Source: an uncultured Nannocystaceae bacterium (GTDB lineage: Bacteria > Myxococcota_A > Polyangia > Nannocystales > Nannocystaceae). From it: DNA of 5,959 bases. The notes below the pieces were generated by a model, which was given only the letters and a program-made list of their open reading frames with translations, searched no databases and was not told where the DNA came from. Location of the stretch: positions 1 through 5,959 of the forward strand of contig CALKDV010000448.1 of assembly GCA_938084085.1 (NCBI GenBank), in the 5' to 3' direction. Below, in pieces: positions 1 through 5,959 of the stretch. The position numbers were made by a program, and so were the translations under genes. How positions within the stretch are numbered: position 1 is the stretch's first letter; each line of letters begins with the position of its first letter.

Positions 1-53
1 ACGACCTCATCATCCTCAAAGAAGAAGAAATCCTCGCTGTAATCGAGGGCTAA
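1..53 (+). CDS. groES: GroES co-chaperonin, C-terminal end only (partial)
   Basis: Only the last 16 codons and the TAA stop (51-53) are in the window; the gene begins to the left. The visible peptide reads DLIILKEEEILAVIEG, which matches the conserved GroES C-terminus (typically a 'ILxExDILAVIE' type ending). GroES forms the seven-membered lid that caps the GroEL folding chamber in the cytoplasm. It lies 39 bases upstream of groEL on the same strand, the standard groESL operon order, which strongly supports the call despite the short length. Any promoter and heat-shock operator (CIRCE or sigma-32 type) would lie upstream of this gene and cannot be judged here. Confidence 0.93.
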   Translation, partial: DLIILKEEEILAVIEG

Positions 54-77
54 GCAACCTACAGCCTCACGGCGAAC

Positions 78-84
78 AAGGAGA
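78..84 (+). promoter_or_regulatory. Shine-Dalgarno sequence of groEL
   Basis: AAGGAGA lies 8 bases before the ATG at 93, near-perfect complementarity to the 16S rRNA 3' end at good spacing. It fixes the groEL start. It also shows that this organism uses Shine-Dalgarno initiation, which makes the lack of such sites at the later genes in this window noticeable. Confidence 0.85.
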
Positions 85-92
85 AACAAGAT

Positions 93-1733
93 ATGGCAGC
101 CAAAGAAGTACGATTCGACGACAATGCACGCACCGCGATCCTCACGGGCGTAAACACCCTCGCTGACGCAGTGAAGGTCACCCTCGGGCCCCGTGGCCGC
201 AACGTGGTGATCGAGAAGTCCTGGGGCGCTCCCACGGTCACCAAAGACGGCGTGACCGTCGCCAAGGAGATCGAGCTTGAGGACAAGTTCGAGAACATGG
301 GCGCACAAATGGTGAAGGAGGTCGCTTCCAAGACCTCCGACCTCGCCGGTGACGGCACCACCACCGCGACCGTGCTCGCACAGTCCATCTACCGTGAGGG
401 CATCAAAATGGTCGCCGCGGGACACGACCCCATGGAGCTCAAGCGTGGCATCGACCTCGCTGTCACGAGCGCCATCGCGTCGATCAAGCGCCTCTCCAAG
501 GCCACCAAGGGCTCGGAAGAGATCGCTCAGGTCGGAACCATCTCGGCCAACGGTGACGAAGAAGTCGGTGAACTCCTCTCCCAGGCGATTGAGAAGGTCG
601 GCAAAGAGGGCGTCATCACCGTCGAGGAGAACAAGGCCAACACCACTGAACTTGACGTGGTCGAGGGCATGCAGTTTGACCGCGGCTACCTCAGCCCTTA
701 CTTCATCACGGACCAAGACCGCATGGAGGTCGCGCTGAACGACGCCTACATCCTTTGTTACGAGAAGAAAGTCTCGTCCATGAAGGATCTCCTCCCGATC
801 CTTGAGCAGGTCGCCAAGCAAGGCAAGCCCCTGCTCATCATCGCTGAGGACGTCGACGGAGAGGCGCTCGCGACCCTCGTCGTGAACCGTCTTCGTGGCA
901 CCCTCCAAGTGGCAGCGGTCAAGGCCCCAGGCTTTGGCGACCGTCGCAAAGAGATGCTCAAGGACATCGCGGTCCTCACCGGTGGCAAGGCGATCACCGA
1001 GGACCTCGGCGAGAAGCTCGACGGCATCTCCCTCAAGGACCTTGGCACCGCTGGCTCGATCAGCATCGACAAGGACAACACCACCATCGTCGATGGTGGC
1101 GGCAAGAAGGCTGAGATCAGCGCCCGCGTGAAGCAAATCCGCGCGCAGATCGAAGACACCTCCAGCGACTACGACCGTGAGAAGCTCCAAGAGCGCCTCG
1201 CGAAGCTCGTCGGTGGCGTTGCAGTCCTGAAGGTCGGCGCTGTCTCCGAGGTGGAGATGAAGGAGAAGAAGGCACGCGTCGAGGACGCACTGCACGCGAC
1301 CAAGGCTGCTGTCGAAGAGGGCATCGTCCCTGGCGGCGGTGTGGCGCTCATCCGCGCTCAAAAGGGACTCGAGAAGGTCGAGACCGCGAGCGCAGAGCAA
1401 GACGTGGGCGTGGCGATCATCCGACGCGCGTGCGAGGAGCCCCTTCGCCAAATCGTGAACAACGCCGGCGGCGAATCCTCCGTCGTGGTGAACGACATCC
1501 GCGGTGGCAAGCAGGTCTACGGCTTCAACGCACGCACAGGTGAGTATGGCGACATGCTGGCCATGGGCGTCATCGACCCCGCGAAGGTCGTGCGCACCGC
1601 CCTGGAGAACGCCGCGAGCGTCGCGGGCATGATGCTCACCACCTCCGCCATGGTGGCCGAGAAGCCGAAGAAGGATGCTCCGGCAGCCGCTCCGGGCCCG
1701 GACATGGGCGGCATGGGCGGCATGGGCATGTAA
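93..1733 (+). CDS. groEL: GroEL chaperonin (Hsp60, 60 kDa subunit), complete
   Basis: This is a 546-residue group I chaperonin, essentially the family's usual length (E. coli 548). It forms a double seven-subunit ring that folds proteins in the cytoplasm using ATP and the GroES lid. The residue numbering matches E. coli GroEL: Asp52 (in KDG), Asp87 (in AGDGTT) and Asp398 are the known ATP-binding or hydrolysis residues. The substrate/GroES-binding apical residues Tyr199, Tyr203, Phe204, Leu234, Leu237, Leu259, Val263 and Val264 are all present. The chaperonin signature AAVEEGIVPGGG lies at 405-416. The C-terminus has a short Ala/Pro/Lys linker (about 523-536) and a GGM-repeat tail (539-546), as in canonical GroEL rather than divergent His-tailed copies. 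Codon choice is strongly biased to C- and G-ending codons (GAG, AAG, CTC), as expected for a highly expressed gene. It is preceded by groES and followed by a terminator. Confidence 0.99.
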   Translation: MAAKEVRFDDNARTAILTGVNTLADAVKVTLGPRGRNVVIEKSWGAPTVTKDGVTVAKEIELEDKFENMGAQMVKEVASKTSDLAGDGTTTATVLAQSIYREGIKMVAAGHDPMELKRGIDLAVTSAIASIKRLSKATKGSEEIAQVGTISANGDEEVGELLSQAIEKVGKEGVITVEENKANTTELDVVEGMQFDRGYLSPYFITDQDRMEVALNDAYILCYEKKVSSMKDLLPILEQVAKQGKPLLIIAEDVDGEALATLVVNRLRGTLQVAAVKAPGFGDRRKEMLKDIAVLTGGKAITEDLGEKLDGISLKDLGTAGSISIDKDNTTIVDGGGKKAEISARVKQIRAQIEDTSSDYDREKLQERLAKLVGGVAVLKVGAVSEVEMKEKKARVEDALHATKAAVEEGIVPGGGVALIRAQKGLEKVETASAEQDVGVAIIRRACEEPLRQIVNNAGGESSVVVNDIRGGKQVYGFNARTGEYGDMLAMGVIDPAKVVRTALENAASVAGMMLTTSAMVAEKPKKDAPAAAPGPDMGGMGGMGM

Positions 1734-1754
1734 GCCCGACGTCTCACGTCTGAC

Positions 1755-1791
1755 AGGGGCCTCCGCAGTCGCGGGGGCCTTTGTTTTTCTT
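1755..1791 (+). terminator. Rho-independent terminator of the groESL operon
   Basis: A 12-base-pair stem pairs 1755-1766 (AGGGGCCTCCGC) with 1771-1782 (GCGGGGGCCTTT) around a 4-base loop AGTC. It includes three G-T wobble pairs. It is followed by a T-rich tail (GTTTTTCTT, 1783-1791). The structure starts 21 bases after the groEL stop, the expected position, and should stop most groESL transcription before the next gene. Confidence 0.88.
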
Positions 1792-1835
1792 GGCGATAGG
1801 CTGGGAGGCCGGTGCGAGCGCCCGTGAACGGCGAG

Positions 1836-1849
1836 ACCGCCCACGCGGT
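1836..1849. repeat. Small inverted repeat upstream of the PerM-like gene's putative promoter
   Basis: ACCGC at 1836-1840 and GCGGT at 1845-1849 are separated by CCAC, three bases before the putative -35 element. It could be a small operator half-site pair, but a 5-base arm is short and easily arises by chance in GC-rich DNA. No regulator gene is nearby. Confidence 0.15.
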
Positions 1850-1852
1850 GGC

Positions 1853-1881
1853 TTGACCCGAGCACTGTGGGTTGCCACGAT
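1853..1881 (+). promoter_or_regulatory. Putative sigma-70-type promoter of the PerM-like gene
   Basis: TTGACC (1853-1858) matches the -35 consensus TTGACA at five of six bases. With an exact 17-base spacer it is followed by CACGAT (1876-1881), a weak -10 that keeps the important A2, A5 and T6 of TATAAT. The predicted start of transcription falls at about 1887-1888, on the ATG itself, which implies a leaderless transcript. The position after the groESL terminator fits an independent transcription unit. The weak -10 keeps confidence low. Confidence 0.4.
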
Positions 1882-1886
1882 GACCC

Positions 1887-3062
1887 ATGGCCGCACTGGA
1901 GTTCTCACCGTTTCAAAAACGCATGGTGCAGATCAGCGTGGCATGCGTGGGGATGGCGATCGTTGGAGCGTTTTGTTTTGGCGTGTTTCTTCTCCTGCGC
2001 GAGGTGCTGGCTGCGTTCGCCCATGTTATCTGGCCGCTCGCGGTCGCAGGCATCGCAGCCTTGCTGCTGCGCCCATGGGTAAATCGACTCGACAATAAAC
2101 TTGGTGGGGGCCGCCGATGGCTCGCGGTCGTGACTATCTTCGCGGTGAGCGGTCTGGTCGGCCTCGGGGTTTTGCTGTGGGGGCTGCCAATTCTTATCCA
2201 TGAGACCCTCAGCCTGGTTGATGCCGCGCCGCACTTTTTTGCGTCCTTCCAAGAGACGCTGACAGATCGATACCCAGGGTTGATGAACCGACTCGGGGAG
2301 ACGGTGGACCTTCGTCGGGCGGGAAGTGAGCTCATGGAAGTTCTCACCTCCATGCAATGGCTCTCGGTGTCGGCGCCGGCACTGGAGCGGATTCAGTCGA
2401 GTCTTGGCGGGGTGGCGACTACGCTCACGGGGGTCGCGATCATTCCGGTCTACCTCTATTTTTTCATGCTCGGGACGGCGCACCCGGTGGTGCTGCTTGA
2501 GTCCCACCTGAGTTTCATGAGCACGCAGGCGCGCGACGACCTGACCTTTTTGGTGCGTGAGTTCGTCGAGTGCATGGTGGTCTTTTTCCGCGGTCAGATT
2601 CTCATCGGCGCGTTGATGGGCCTCATGCTCTCGGTAGGCTTTATGCTCGGGGGCTTGAACTTCGGCCTCGTCTTCGGCTTCGGCATTGGAATCCTTAACA
2701 TTGTCCCGTATCTGGGGACCATCCTCGGGCTGTCCGTGGTCCTCCCCGTGGCGATGTTTCAGGGCGGGGGAGGGCCCTCGCTTGTAGGGCTGGTCCTCCT
2801 GGTCTTTGTCGCCGTCCAGCTGATCGAGGGATATGTCCTCACGCCGCGAATCATGGGGGAGGCGACCGGGCTTCATCCTCTCGTCATTATCATCGCGATC
2901 TTCTTTTGGGGGAGCGCGCTTGGAGGGATCCTTGGGATGGTCTTCGCAATTCCTCTTACGGCGTTCGGCGTGGTGGCCTGGCGCTTGCTAAAGCGACGGG
3001 TGTTGACGCCGCTCCTCTCTGGAGACGAGGCGCAGCCGGTGGCGCCCTCGGATCACCCCTGA
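1887..3062 (+). CDS. AI-2E family transporter (PerM/TqsA/YdiK-like, UPF0118) inner-membrane protein
   Basis: This 391-residue polytopic membrane protein belongs to the AI-2E transporter family. Hydrophobic segments lie at about 17-38, 42-62, 78-103, 175-197, 236-256, 257-285, 297-315 and 330-365. A longer soluble stretch (about 105-170) follows the third segment, the usual family layout. Recognisable family motifs are FFRGQ (233-237), NIVPYLG (271-277), EGYVLTPRIMG (314-324) and GLHPL (328-332), then a Gly-rich last membrane region ending in the AIPLTAF segment. The family name comes from E. coli TqsA, which exports the autoinducer AI-2. Other members have been reported as Na+/H+ antiporters, and many, including PerM, have no settled substrate, so the substrate here is unknown. 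An in-frame TGA at 1881-1883 rules out a longer start. The ATG at 1887 has no Shine-Dalgarno sequence and may be leaderless; the next ATG (1923) has none either. The last 10 bases overlap the convergent hydrolase gene. Confidence 0.93.
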   Translation: MAALEFSPFQKRMVQISVACVGMAIVGAFCFGVFLLLREVLAAFAHVIWPLAVAGIAALLLRPWVNRLDNKLGGGRRWLAVVTIFAVSGLVGLGVLLWGLPILIHETLSLVDAAPHFFASFQETLTDRYPGLMNRLGETVDLRRAGSELMEVLTSMQWLSVSAPALERIQSSLGGVATTLTGVAIIPVYLYFFMLGTAHPVVLLESHLSFMSTQARDDLTFLVREFVECMVVFFRGQILIGALMGLMLSVGFMLGGLNFGLVFGFGIGILNIVPYLGTILGLSVVLPVAMFQGGGGPSLVGLVLLVFVAVQLIEGYVLTPRIMGEATGLHPLVIIIAIFFWGSALGGILGMVFAIPLTAFGVVAWRLLKRRVLTPLLSGDEAQPVAPSDHP

Positions 3063-4102
3063 ACGACGGCGCTGTCTCGGGCGAGCAACGCCGCGAGGCG
3101 CTCTCCCGCGTCCACCAGGGCATCATAGGCGGCGTGGCAGATGCCCCCTAGATTAACGAATCCATGGATCAGCCCGCTGTGTTCGACGGCCTCCACGAGG
3201 GTCCCCTTTTCCGCCATGAGCTCGCTGTACCTGCGCCCCTCGTCGACGAGGGGATCGTATCCGGCGAGGATGAGCAGCGACGGAGGCTGCGGGGCGATCG
3301 GGTGCAACAGCGGAGAGACCCGGGGGTCGCCGGCCTCTTCTTGGCTGGCGAGGTAGTGGTTGACGAAGAAGTCCAGCATCTCCTGGTCGAGCAGATATCC
3401 GTGACCCAGGGTCTCGTGGGAGGGGCAGCTTCGTGTCAAATCCAGGCTCGGATAGATCAGCAGCTGTGCCGCGGGAAGGGGCAGCCCGCGATCGGCACGC
3501 GCCCTGGAGACAAAGACCGCCAAGTTTCCACCGGCGCTGTCTCCTCCCACCGCGACCTTGGTGTCATCGACGCCGAATTCATCGATCCGCGTGGTCACCC
3601 ACTCGAAGGCGGCTGCGGCGTCGTCGTGGGCGGCAGGGAAGCGGTGCTCTGGTGCGAGGCGATAGTCGACGCTCACGACGTCCATCCCGCTGCTGGCGGC
3701 GAGCACTCTGCACGCGCCGTCGTAGCTAGGGATGTCGCCGATGACGAAACCACCGCCGTGAAAATAGACGAGGGTGGGCCGGGGCTGTACCCGGGTAGGA
3801 TCGCTGTAGTGGCGGAAGAAGAGCCGGCGATCGCCGAGGTCCATGTGGTCGTCGCGAATGGTCAGCGTGCGAGGGGTGGAGGGCCCCAGAAATGTTGAGA
3901 ACGCGCGCATATTCCTCCGCGCATGCGCCGGGCCGCGACTCGTGTCGAAGCCGAGCGGCGTTCTGTCCTCAAGAGAGAGCAGGCCGCGCAGCACCGGGTC
4001 GAGGGGGCACATCCCGGGGATGTTGGGGGGACCCCCGGGGACGCGCGCGAGCAGCCTTGGCGCCAGCCACTGAAGAGGACGGATCGTCGGCGCGGTAGAC
4101 AT
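3053..4102 (-). CDS. Alpha/beta hydrolase, HSL family (bacterial esterase/lipase family IV)
   Basis: This 349-residue protein of the alpha/beta-hydrolase-3 group probably hydrolyses short- to medium-chain esters in the cytoplasm; no signal peptide is evident. From the N-terminus the landmarks are the oxyanion-hole motif HGGGF (115-119), the family motif YRLAPEH (147-153), and the nucleophile elbow GDSAGG with catalytic Ser189. The triad is completed by Asp283 in DPLVDEG and His313 in HGF. An N-terminal cap region of about 100 residues precedes the core, and the length is normal for the family (300-350). I chose the ATG at 4102; only an AGG lies 7 bases upstream. The reading frame extends to a TTG at 4132 (ten more residues), but that start has no ribosome binding site. 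The gene lies 63 bases downstream of the UbiB-like gene on the same strand, so it may be read from the same transcript. Its 3' end overlaps the PerM-like gene. The physiological substrate cannot be inferred. Confidence 0.93.
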   Translation of the reverse strand: MSTAPTIRPLQWLAPRLLARVPGGPPNIPGMCPLDPVLRGLLSLEDRTPLGFDTSRGPAHARRNMRAFSTFLGPSTPRTLTIRDDHMDLGDRRLFFRHYSDPTRVQPRPTLVYFHGGGFVIGDIPSYDGACRVLAASSGMDVVSVDYRLAPEHRFPAAHDDAAAAFEWVTTRIDEFGVDDTKVAVGGDSAGGNLAVFVSRARADRGLPLPAAQLLIYPSLDLTRSCPSHETLGHGYLLDQEMLDFFVNHYLASQEEAGDPRVSPLLHPIAPQPPSLLILAGYDPLVDEGRRYSELMAEKGTLVEAVEHSGLIHGFVNLGGICHAAYDALVDAGERLAALLARDSAVVQG

Positions 4103-4112
4103 CGGAGCGCCT

Positions 4113-4118
4113 ACAATA
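4113..4118 (-). promoter_or_regulatory. Possible -10 element upstream of the hydrolase
   Basis: On the minus strand TATTGT (4 of 6 matches to TATAAT) lies 10 bases before the ATG at 4102, in an otherwise GC-rich gap. No convincing -35 element is found at 16-18 bases upstream. If functional, it would give a leader of only about 4 bases. The alternative is read-through from the UbiB-like gene. Confidence 0.2.
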
Positions 4119-4165
4119 GCAGCTTCAACCAAGGGCGCGAGGTTGGGGTGCGAGGAGGGGAGAGC

Positions 4166-5866
4166 TTACAGCAGGCCGCCGCGCCGCAGGAGGCTCGTCG
4201 CGCCCGTCGCCGACAAGAACCAGAACGCGAGCGAGACCCCGTTGATACCCCACAGCACCGCCGGCAGCTGTTCGACACCCAGAGTCATGGCGCCGCAGAC
4301 GAGGGTGGTCATCGTGAACGCCGCGCGGATGGTACGGCCCGTTCGCCGGCTCTGCGCCTGTTCGATCGTCGCGAGGGTGGCGTCGTTGATTCCAAAGGTG
4401 AGCGCGCCGCGGTTAAGGTTGTCGAGGGTCCTCGGGAGCGCGCGTGGCATCCCTCGCAGCATGGAGGAGACCTGCTGGAGGTCGGACAAGAGCACCTGCT
4501 TCACCCGCTCGGGCGAATAACGCTCTGTGACCATCCGGGACACGTAGGGGTAGGCGAGATCAATCGGGTTGATGTCGGGTGCGATGGCCTTCGCGAGTCC
4601 CTCCGTGGTCATGATGGCCTTGAACATCATCGTGAAGTCCGTGGGCATGCGCACCTGATGCCGCGTGGCGCCCTGTACGAGGTCGGCAAACAGCGCCCCC
4701 ATCTGAATATGTGACAGCGGCACGCCAACGATGTAACGCTCGGCGATGGCGATGGCGTCGGCCTCAAAGGAGGGGTAGTCGACGACGCCGCTCGGGATCG
4801 CGAGGTCATAGATATGCCGCGCGACGGCCTCAAGGTCCTCGTTAAGGACCGCCCAGATGATGTCGACGATTCGGTCTTTCCGGCTCGGTGCGAGGCGGCC
4901 CACCATGCCGCAGTCAATGACCGCGAGGGACCCGTCGTTTTGGATCAGCACGTTCCCTGGGTGCAGATCACCGTGGAAGAACCCATCCACGAAGAGCATC
5001 TGGTAGGCCATGTTAAAATACAAGGTGACCAGATCGTGGGTGTCGTCTCCCGCGTCAAGGAGCTCGGTCATTTTCCTCCCCTCGATATGCTCCATGCAGA
5101 GGACGTAGCGAGTGGAGAGGTCGCGGTACACCTCTGGTAGGTGAATGTTGGGGATCTCGCGAAAGTTCTGGCGGAACATCTCAATGTTGCTCGCCTCCGC
5201 GCGGTAATCGAGTTCTTGCTCCAGTGACTTGGCGAAGTCGCGCACCATCCCTGTCAGGTCCATGGCGTGCGCTGCTTCGAACGCGTCTTCCATCCACGTG
5301 GCGATGACGTGCAGGATGTGGAGGTCGCTGGTGATCTTGGGTTGGATGTCGAGACGCTGGATCTTGAGCACCACCTGCTCGCCGGTCTTGAGGCGAGCGG
5401 CGTGGACTTGTCCGATGCTCGCGGAGGCCATGGGCGTCGTGTCGAATTCGGAGAAGCGTTCACGCCACTGTGGGCCGAACTGCGCGCTCATCTGCGTGGT
5501 CATGTCCGACTCAGCCATCGGGGCGACCTGATCTTGGAGCGAGGCGAGTCGCTCGATCAGGGCGGCGGGCAGGACGTCGGGCCGGGTGGACATGATCTGA
5601 CCGAACTTGACCCAGGTCGGTCCAAGATCGGTGAGCGCCGCGACGAGCCGTTCTCCGGTGTCCGGATCTTCGAGGGGGGCGGGGCGCCCCACGGAGCCCG
5701 AGGATTCCTCATCGATTTGAAACTCCTTCCGGAGTTTGAGACGTCGGATGACCCAGCCAAAGCCGTGCTTCCAAAAGACGCCAGCGATTTCTCGGGTGCG
5801 CGCGACATCCTTGGCCGTCGTGACGAGCGCACGTGAGGAGTGCACGAGGGTCCGGATGACTGACAC
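4166..5866 (-). CDS. ABC1/UbiB-family atypical protein kinase-like protein (quinone/isoprenoid-lipid metabolism)
   Basis: This 566-residue protein (E. coli UbiB 546) belongs to the ABC1/ADCK/UbiB family. Members are membrane-associated kinase-like ATPases needed for ubiquinone biosynthesis or isoprenoid-lipid handling; protein-kinase activity is generally absent. Residues are numbered from the GTG at 5866. The family-specific KxGQ motif is at Lys87-Gln90 (KFGQ), and the Ala-rich loop that replaces the kinase P-loop is ASASIGQV (147-154). The ATP-binding lysine is Lys168 (VVLKIQR). ELDYRAEA (218-225) is followed by the catalytic loop HGDLHPGN (298-305) and the metal-binding motif, here DCG (318-320) instead of the usual DFG. 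Two hydrophobic segments (about 515-531 and 535-554) form the C-terminal membrane hairpin seen in UbiB. I prefer the GTG at 5866 (VSVIRTL..., a family-like N-terminus) over the GTG at 5935, whose extra 23 residues look non-coding. The specific quinone is not deducible, so no symbol is given. Confidence 0.93.
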   Translation of the reverse strand: MSVIRTLVHSSRALVTTAKDVARTREIAGVFWKHGFGWVIRRLKLRKEFQIDEESSGSVGRPAPLEDPDTGERLVAALTDLGPTWVKFGQIMSTRPDVLPAALIERLASLQDQVAPMAESDMTTQMSAQFGPQWRERFSEFDTTPMASASIGQVHAARLKTGEQVVLKIQRLDIQPKITSDLHILHVIATWMEDAFEAAHAMDLTGMVRDFAKSLEQELDYRAEASNIEMFRQNFREIPNIHLPEVYRDLSTRYVLCMEHIEGRKMTELLDAGDDTHDLVTLYFNMAYQMLFVDGFFHGDLHPGNVLIQNDGSLAVIDCGMVGRLAPSRKDRIVDIIWAVLNEDLEAVARHIYDLAIPSGVVDYPSFEADAIAIAERYIVGVPLSHIQMGALFADLVQGATRHQVRMPTDFTMMFKAIMTTEGLAKAIAPDINPIDLAYPYVSRMVTERYSPERVKQVLLSDLQQVSSMLRGMPRALPRTLDNLNRGALTFGINDATLATIEQAQSRRTGRTIRAAFTMTTLVCGAMTLGVEQLPAVLWGINGVSLAFWFLSATGATSLLRRGGLL

Positions 5867-5872
5867 CGGGGC

Positions 5873-5901
5873 AGTATATCGAGGAACTGAAGAGCAGGTA
5901 A
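5873..5901 (-). promoter_or_regulatory. Putative promoter of the UbiB-like gene (leaderless)
   Basis: On the minus strand, TATACT (5878-5873) matches the -10 consensus TATAAT at five of six positions and stands out in GC-rich DNA. A weak -35 candidate, TTACCT (5901-5896; three of six matches), lies exactly 17 bases upstream. Six bases separate the -10 from the GTG at 5866, so the expected transcription start is the G of the start codon. No Shine-Dalgarno sequence precedes that GTG, which fits a leaderless mRNA. Confidence 0.5.
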
Positions 5902-5920
5902 GAGCGATACGCCCGCGGGT

Positions 5921-5953
5921 GGGCGCAGCCCGCACCGAGGGCCCGCTGCGCTC
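5921..5953. repeat. GC-rich inverted repeat at the right edge
   Basis: GGGCGCAGC (5921-5929) can pair with GCTGCGCTC (5945-5953), eight Watson-Crick pairs and one G-T pair, around a 15-base GC-rich loop. Smaller competing inverted repeats overlap it (CCGAG 5935-5939 with CTCGG 5951-5955). It lies upstream of the UbiB-like gene's putative promoter and has no T-tract. It may be a transcription-ending hairpin of a gene beyond the window, or simply a product of high GC content. Confidence 0.25.
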
Positions 5954-5959
5954 GGATGT

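Noticed and set aside
1683..1732. Short GGC-ATG repeats at the end of groEL
   Set aside because: They encode the normal GGM tail of GroEL and are not a separate repeat element.
1905..2876. Long open frame (323 codons) on the minus strand inside the PerM-like gene
   Set aside because: Its translation is rich in His, Arg, Glu, Gln and Asp with no domain-like pattern, typical of an antisense shadow of a hydrophobic membrane protein. The plus-strand frame has clear family motifs.
3164..3898. 244-codon plus-strand open frame opposite the hydrolase
   Set aside because: High GC content leaves the antisense frame free of stops. The minus strand carries the full catalytic triad and family motifs.
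4103..4132. Longer hydrolase start at TTG 4132
   Set aside because: It has no Shine-Dalgarno sequence or promoter-like element, and TTG is rare. ATG 4102 gives a normal family length, although the ten extra residues cannot be strictly excluded.
3923..4714. 263-codon plus-strand open frame spanning the hydrolase start, the 63-base gap and the UbiB 3' end
   Set aside because: It crosses two well-supported genes on the other strand, and its Arg/Gly/Glu-rich composition is that of an antisense artefact.
5267..5836. 189-codon plus-strand open frame opposite the UbiB N-terminal part
   Set aside because: It is antisense to the conserved ABC1 domain, has no recognisable motif, and is explained by codon bias on the opposite strand.
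5867..5935. Longer UbiB-like start at GTG 5935
   Set aside because: The extra 23 residues would be encoded across the likely promoter and do not resemble a family N-terminus or a signal peptide.
1..5959. Search for CRISPR arrays, tRNAs, insertion sequences, attachment sites and toxin-antitoxin or defence genes
   Set aside because: No spaced direct repeats, cloverleaf-like segments, transposase motifs or paired small genes were seen. Coding regions fill almost the whole window.

Overview
This is a 5,959-base, GC-rich chromosomal window with four complete protein genes and the 3' tip of a fifth. All five are ordinary bacterial housekeeping or metabolic families. GroEL has E. coli-like residue numbering, a GGM-type tail and Gram-negative-style sequence. 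The high GC content and the mix of genes would suit a deltaproteobacterial or Myxococcota-like lineage. That assignment is only an impression; the window contains no rRNA or other decisive marker. No mobile element, tRNA, CRISPR array or phage gene was seen.

Left part (1-1791): the end of groES (stop at 51-53) is followed after 39 bases by groEL (93-1733), which has a strong Shine-Dalgarno sequence. A clear rho-independent terminator (1755-1791) closes this groESL operon. Its promoter and any heat-shock operator lie upstream of groES, outside the window.

Middle and right part (1792-5959): a plus-strand AI-2E/PerM-family membrane protein (1887-3062) runs towards two minus-strand genes. These are an HSL-family (bacterial esterase family IV) alpha/beta hydrolase (3053-4102) and an ABC1/UbiB-family atypical kinase (4166-5866). 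The transporter and hydrolase genes overlap tail to tail by 10 bases. The kinase lies 63 bases upstream of the hydrolase with no visible terminator between them, so the two may be co-transcribed. The ORFs of the hydrolase and kinase can be extended upstream (TTG at 4132, GTG at 5935), but the shorter starts are better supported.

The genes do not form a recognisable single pathway. GroEL folds proteins in the cytoplasm, the PerM-like protein is an inner-membrane carrier, and UbiB-like proteins support isoprenoid-quinone metabolism at the membrane. The hydrolase probably cleaves small esters.

The most interesting pattern is in translation starts. groEL, inside an operon, has a textbook ribosome binding site. 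The starts of the kinase and the PerM-like gene have none, and each sits 5-6 bases after a promoter-like -10 element, which suggests leaderless mRNAs. A smaller oddity is a DCG instead of the usual DFG motif in the UbiB-like kinase. I found no convincing new biological system here.
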